Source: Primorskyibacter aestuariivivens
Lineage (GTDB): Bacteria > Pseudomonadota > Alphaproteobacteria > Rhodobacterales > Rhodobacteraceae
NCBI RefSeq assembly: GCF_028023675.1
Contig: NZ_JAQIOZ010000004.1
Span: 284,112 to 348,111, forward strand
Direction: 5' to 3'
Length of the DNA stretch: 64,000 nucleotides
In this document: in pieces, positions 61,067 through 64,000 of the stretch
Layout of the letters: each line of letters begins with the position of its first letter
Position numbering within the stretch: position 1 is the stretch's first letter
Translations under genes and position numbers: made by a program
Notes under the pieces: model-generated
Told to the model about the DNA's origin: nothing
Seen by the model: only the letters and a program-made list of their open reading frames with translations
Database searches by the model: none

Positions 61067-63131
61067 TCTGGAAGAATTCCATCATGAACTCATCGCGGAC
61101 ATTCAAGGCGATGCTGACGTCCTCGGCCTTGTCACGGTCGAGGCGTTTTTCGAGAAGGTTGGCGAACTGCTTACCGAGGCCGGGGAATTGGATGGCGCAA
61201 ACAGAGCGTATTTCGAGGGCGGGGGTGCCAGCAATCCCATGCGGCTCGACGGCTATGGCGGCGATCCAAGGGATGGCGATGGCGTCCTGAGCCTCGTCTT
61301 GTGCGACTTTGATCTGTCCGAGGAGGTGCGTGTTCAGAACAAGGAACAGATTCAGCGCCTTCTGCAGCGACTCTACAGATTTGTTGTTTCAAGCCTCAAG
61401 GCCGATTTCCGGGAGCAATTGGAAGAGACCAGTGCCGGGTTCGGCGTAGCCGACCTCATCGCCACGACGTGGAAGGACGTCGAGAAGGTCAAGCTCATAA
61501 TCGTGACTAATGCAGATTTTCGCGCCCGTGCCGATGCGGCGAACGTGAAGGATCTTGATGGCAGACCGGTCACCCTCAGCGTCTGGGACCTGAAGCGTCT
61601 CAAGCAATACATGGAACAGGGACAGGCACGGGCGAATCTGATCATCGATTTCGACAGAGACTTCGGCGGGAGTGTTCCCCTTCTTGCGGCCTCCGGAAGC
61701 GATAGTGCGCTCGAAAGCTACCTGGCGGTCATTCCCGGAAAGCAGCTGGCCGCCATCTACGACAAGTGGGGACCACGCCTGCTCGAGGCCAACGTGAGAA
61801 GCTTTCTTCAGGCACGCGGCAAGGTGAATCAGGGCATCCGCAACACGATCCGCGATGAGCCGCACATGTTCTTTTCCTACAACAACGGCCTCAGTGCGAC
61901 GGCCGACGCGATAGAGGTGGAGCAAGGAGATCATGGCCAGCTCTTGGTTCGCGCGGACAATCTGCAGATCGTCAATGGTGGGCAGACCACGGCCTCACTC
62001 CACGCAGCGCGAAAGGCGTTTGTCGAGCAGTTGGAACAGGTTCATGTCCAGATGAAGTTGACCATCGTTCCGCGAGAACAGTCCGAACTCGTTGTCCCGC
62101 GCATCTCGGAATACGCAAACAGTCAGAACAAGGTGAATGCAGCAGACTTCTTCGCCAATCACCCCTTCCACATCCGGACTGAAGAGCTGTCGCGCAAAGT
62201 TCTGGCGCGGGGAGAGGACGGGTATCGGGACACGAAATGGTTCTATGAACGCGCACGAGGACAATATGCCGACGAACGAGGGCGAAGGACCATTGCAGAG
62301 CGAAAGAAGTTCGATGCCGAGTTCCCGCGCTCCCAGTTCCTCACGAAGACCGATTTGGCCAAGTTCGAGAACACCTGGGCTTGCCTGCCGCACATCGTGA
62401 GCCTTGGTGCGCAGAAGAACTTTGCGGAATTCGCCAAGCATATCGGCAAACGTTGGGGTTCCGAAGGTGCGGCGTTCGATGAGCTCTGGTTCAGGCGCAT
62501 GATCGCAAAGACCATCATCTTCCGGGCCACCGAAAAACTGGTCTCGGGCGCGGAATGGTATGAAGGCGGCTACCGCGCCAACATCGTGACCTATGCGATT
62601 GCCAAGCTCGTGCATGATGCAGAGGAACGGGAGATGGTCGTCGACCTCGACGCCGTCTGGAGATACCAGGATGTTTCGCCCGATCTGAAGGCGGCGCTGT
62701 TGGTGGCAGCGGCCGAAGCACAGGACGTCATCACGCACCCGCCTGAGGGCGTGCGCAACTTCAGCGAATGGGCCAAGAAGCAGGCTTGCTGGAAGGGATT
62801 GGAAGATCGTGAGTTGATCTATCCGGAGGAATTCGACCGCGTTCTGATCTCGCCGGATTTGGCCAATGAGCGCGCGAGAGAGGCCCGCGCGGATAAGGCT
62901 GTCGAGACCAGCGTCGAGGTTGAACTCGAAGTGCACAGGCTCGGTGCTGCGTTCTGGGCCGAAGCACGAAACTGGGCTCGGGAACGTGGGCTTCTATCCC
63001 CGCGAGAAAATGGCGTTCTGGAAACCTGCGCCGCGATCCCGAACAAGATGCCATCGGACAAGCAGTGCGCTATTGCGATGAGCGCGCTCAACAAGCTTCA
63101 GGATGAAGGCTTTCGCGACAATACTGGTTAG
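61059..63131 (+). CDS. AIPR (abortive-infection phage-resistance) protein
   Basis: 690 residues from ATG 61059, with GAGGAGG 8 bp upstream. The AIPR family block is visible: LLEANVRSFL (241-250), FFSYNNG (271-277) and LQIVNGGQTTASLH (302-315). The C-terminal half has ELWFRRMIAKTIIFRATEKLV and a helical region. AIPR proteins are linked to abortive infection and to restriction-like operons; their enzyme activity is unknown to me. Last gene of the four-gene run; convergent with the next gene by 4 bp. Confidence 0.85.
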   Translation: MSDLEEFHHELIADIQGDADVLGLVTVEAFFEKVGELLTEAGELDGANRAYFEGGGASNPMRLDGYGGDPRDGDGVLSLVLCDFDLSEEVRVQNKEQIQRLLQRLYRFVVSSLKADFREQLEETSAGFGVADLIATTWKDVEKVKLIIVTNADFRARADAANVKDLDGRPVTLSVWDLKRLKQYMEQGQARANLIIDFDRDFGGSVPLLAASGSDSALESYLAVIPGKQLAAIYDKWGPRLLEANVRSFLQARGKVNQGIRNTIRDEPHMFFSYNNGLSATADAIEVEQGDHGQLLVRADNLQIVNGGQTTASLHAARKAFVEQLEQVHVQMKLTIVPREQSELVVPRISEYANSQNKVNAADFFANHPFHIRTEELSRKVLARGEDGYRDTKWFYERARGQYADERGRRTIAERKKFDAEFPRSQFLTKTDLAKFENTWACLPHIVSLGAQKNFAEFAKHIGKRWGSEGAAFDELWFRRMIAKTIIFRATEKLVSGAEWYEGGYRANIVTYAIAKLVHDAEEREMVVDLDAVWRYQDVSPDLKAALLVAAAEAQDVITHPPEGVRNFSEWAKKQACWKGLEDRELIYPEEFDRVLISPDLANERAREARADKAVETSVEVELEVHRLGAAFWAEARNWARERGLLSPRENGVLETCAAIPNKMPSDKQCAIAMSALNKLQDEGFRDNTG

Positions 63132-63907
63132 GGGTTTTCCTCTTTTTGTTCTAAACGATAGGACCTAATGATCTCCTTGATCTGCTCTTCAGTATGGAAG
63201 TAATTACCAAATCCGAAGGTTGCACCTAGGCCCCAGCCAAACAGTACAGCGGCAAAAACAAACAAAGCCAATTTGGCGCCGTGTTTTCTAAAGAAGCCGT
63301 AGGCTAAACGGCTCAAAATATCCGGCTCTAGCTTTTCAACCAACCCATCTTTGAGATCCTCTTTTACGCGTTCTTCCATCTCGGCTGTTTGCAGAAATGA
63401 ACTTGAAAAATCGCCAACCATGTCTGCTACAATCTTCCTTGCATAAGATTCGTGGTCAAACTCTTGCAGATGCGGGATTTGCTCTCCTTTAGCTTCCGCA
63501 TGCTCGAAGAACAGAACACGAAAGAATTCTTCTCCGGTGTCTAGGCGAATCGGCTTCTTTGAAAAGTTGATGACCAAGCTTCCGATCGGGCCGAAAAAAT
63601 TTGCGTCGACAAGCCCAACATCCAGTGCGAGCATACCCCGCTTTGTGAACCCGCTTCTGAGCGTGACCAATGCTGTCACCGACGTTTTCTTGATCTGAAA
63701 CTTCTCTTCGGAGATTACCCATGCTAACCCGCCCGGCTCCAAGGTGTGGATGGTCTTGGGGTTCTTGGGGTCGTAGGACTTGGTTTCTTCGCCAGCAGGA
63801 ATGATAGAGTGGATTCTGAGATAGTAGCTTCCGCCTCGGATGTTCCCGGTTTCGGAATTGGAAAGCAGGTCTTGTTCAGTTTGAGCTACCCCCTGAAATT
63901 CGGACAC
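63128..63907 (-). CDS. dUTPase/dCTP-deaminase-fold protein with C-terminal membrane helix
   Basis: 259 residues. Residues 8-135 fit the dCTP-deaminase/dUTPase fold (GNIRGGSYYLRI 21-32, VTLRSGFTKRGMLALDVGLVDANFFG, FSKKPIRLDTGEEFFRVLFFE). The glutamate that activates water in dCTP deaminase (in the I-V-L-E-F strand) has no counterpart; the strand reads LVINF. A coiled linker (about 165-195) leads to a membrane helix (212-232) and a short tail. The GTG start at 63907 lies in what may be IS-end DNA, so the N-terminus could be altered. Possible nucleotide-sensing membrane effector. Confidence 0.7.
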   Translation of the reverse strand: MSEFQGVAQTEQDLLSNSETGNIRGGSYYLRIHSIIPAGEETKSYDPKNPKTIHTLEPGGLAWVISEEKFQIKKTSVTALVTLRSGFTKRGMLALDVGLVDANFFGPIGSLVINFSKKPIRLDTGEEFFRVLFFEHAEAKGEQIPHLQEFDHESYARKIVADMVGDFSSSFLQTAEMEERVKEDLKDGLVEKLEPDILSRLAYGFFRKHGAKLALFVFAAVLFGWGLGATFGFGNYFHTEEQIKEIIRSYRLEQKEENP

Positions 63908-63961
63908 TGACGTAAGCTACGATTTGTTGTCTGCTGGTCTTCGACGATAAGGAGATTAGAG

Positions 63962-64000
63962 ATGTCGAAACGGAAGAACCATTCGCCGGAGTTCAAGGCG
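63962..64000 (+). mobile_element. IS3-family transposase OrfA, first 13 codons (cut by window edge)
   Basis: Begins MSKRKNHSPEFKA, a typical start of an IS3-family OrfA, with AAGGAGAT at the right distance upstream. The element's left end would lie between about 63890 and 63930, just inside the start of the neighbouring gene; the exact terminal repeat cannot be fixed because the other end is outside the window. Confidence 0.7.

Overview
The window looks like chromosome of a marine alphaproteobacterium of the Roseobacter group (Rhodobacterales). Supporting signs are the high GC, the gene content and pairing (mutY beside a DUF721 gene, the DUF6494/Mrp/DUF6505 cluster, the DUF3305/DUF3306-TorD formate dehydrogenase operon, a sitABCD-type metal transporter) and the intergenic hairpin repeats. 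No species can be named from sequence alone.

Layout. 0-13.4 kb is ordinary core/accessory metabolism: a truncated alkB, mutY, a DciA-like gene, a DsbA-like thioredoxin, a CoA-transferase, a fatty-acid desaturase, a C-terminally short dnaE2, and a TPP enzyme/PLP enzyme/pxpA run. 13.5-25 kb is a complete NAD-independent, membrane-bound formate dehydrogenase locus (alpha, beta, gamma, TorD chaperone, Tat-signal small protein, DUF3305/3306, a WD40-cytochrome c fusion, a divergent polyferredoxin and another c-type cytochrome). 25-35 kb holds Mrp, a lipoate/biotin-ligase-like gene, a PLP decarboxylase, a Mn/Zn/Fe ABC transporter behind a Fur-family-like palindrome, and a CoA-transferase divergent from a HTH-citrate-synthase protein.

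35,358-43,620 is an 8.26-kb Mu-like transposable element whose ends can be fixed exactly: TG...CA termini, a perfect 16-bp inverted repeat and a 5-bp target duplication GCAAA. It keeps repressor, MuA, MuB, GemA and a Mor-like gene, but only two head genes, one of them carrying an amber stop. It also carries a tRNA-like cloverleaf.

43.8-49.1 kb is an RNA-repair/RNA-quality-control locus: rsr (Ro60/TROVE), four tandem Y RNAs, and rtcB, all on the minus strand, with the CARF-sigma54 activator rtcR divergent. The four Y RNAs share one Ro-binding helix design. The first carries a circularly permuted tRNA mimic and the last is reduced to a bare stem-loop. This is the most distinctive system in the window.

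49.1-52.3 kb is an aerobic-type reductive dehalogenase fused to its own flavin/2Fe-2S reductase, broken by a clean 11-bp tandem duplication. From 53.1 kb to the window end lies a genomic island in a tRNA-Pro gene: integrase, excisionase, a XRE regulator, a zinc-ribbon membrane protein and a translationally coupled four-gene GHKL ATPase-Z1 helicase-PD-(D/E)XK-AIPR conflict system. No DNA methylase is seen. A dUTPase/dCTP-deaminase-fold membrane protein and the start of an IS3-like transposase close the window.
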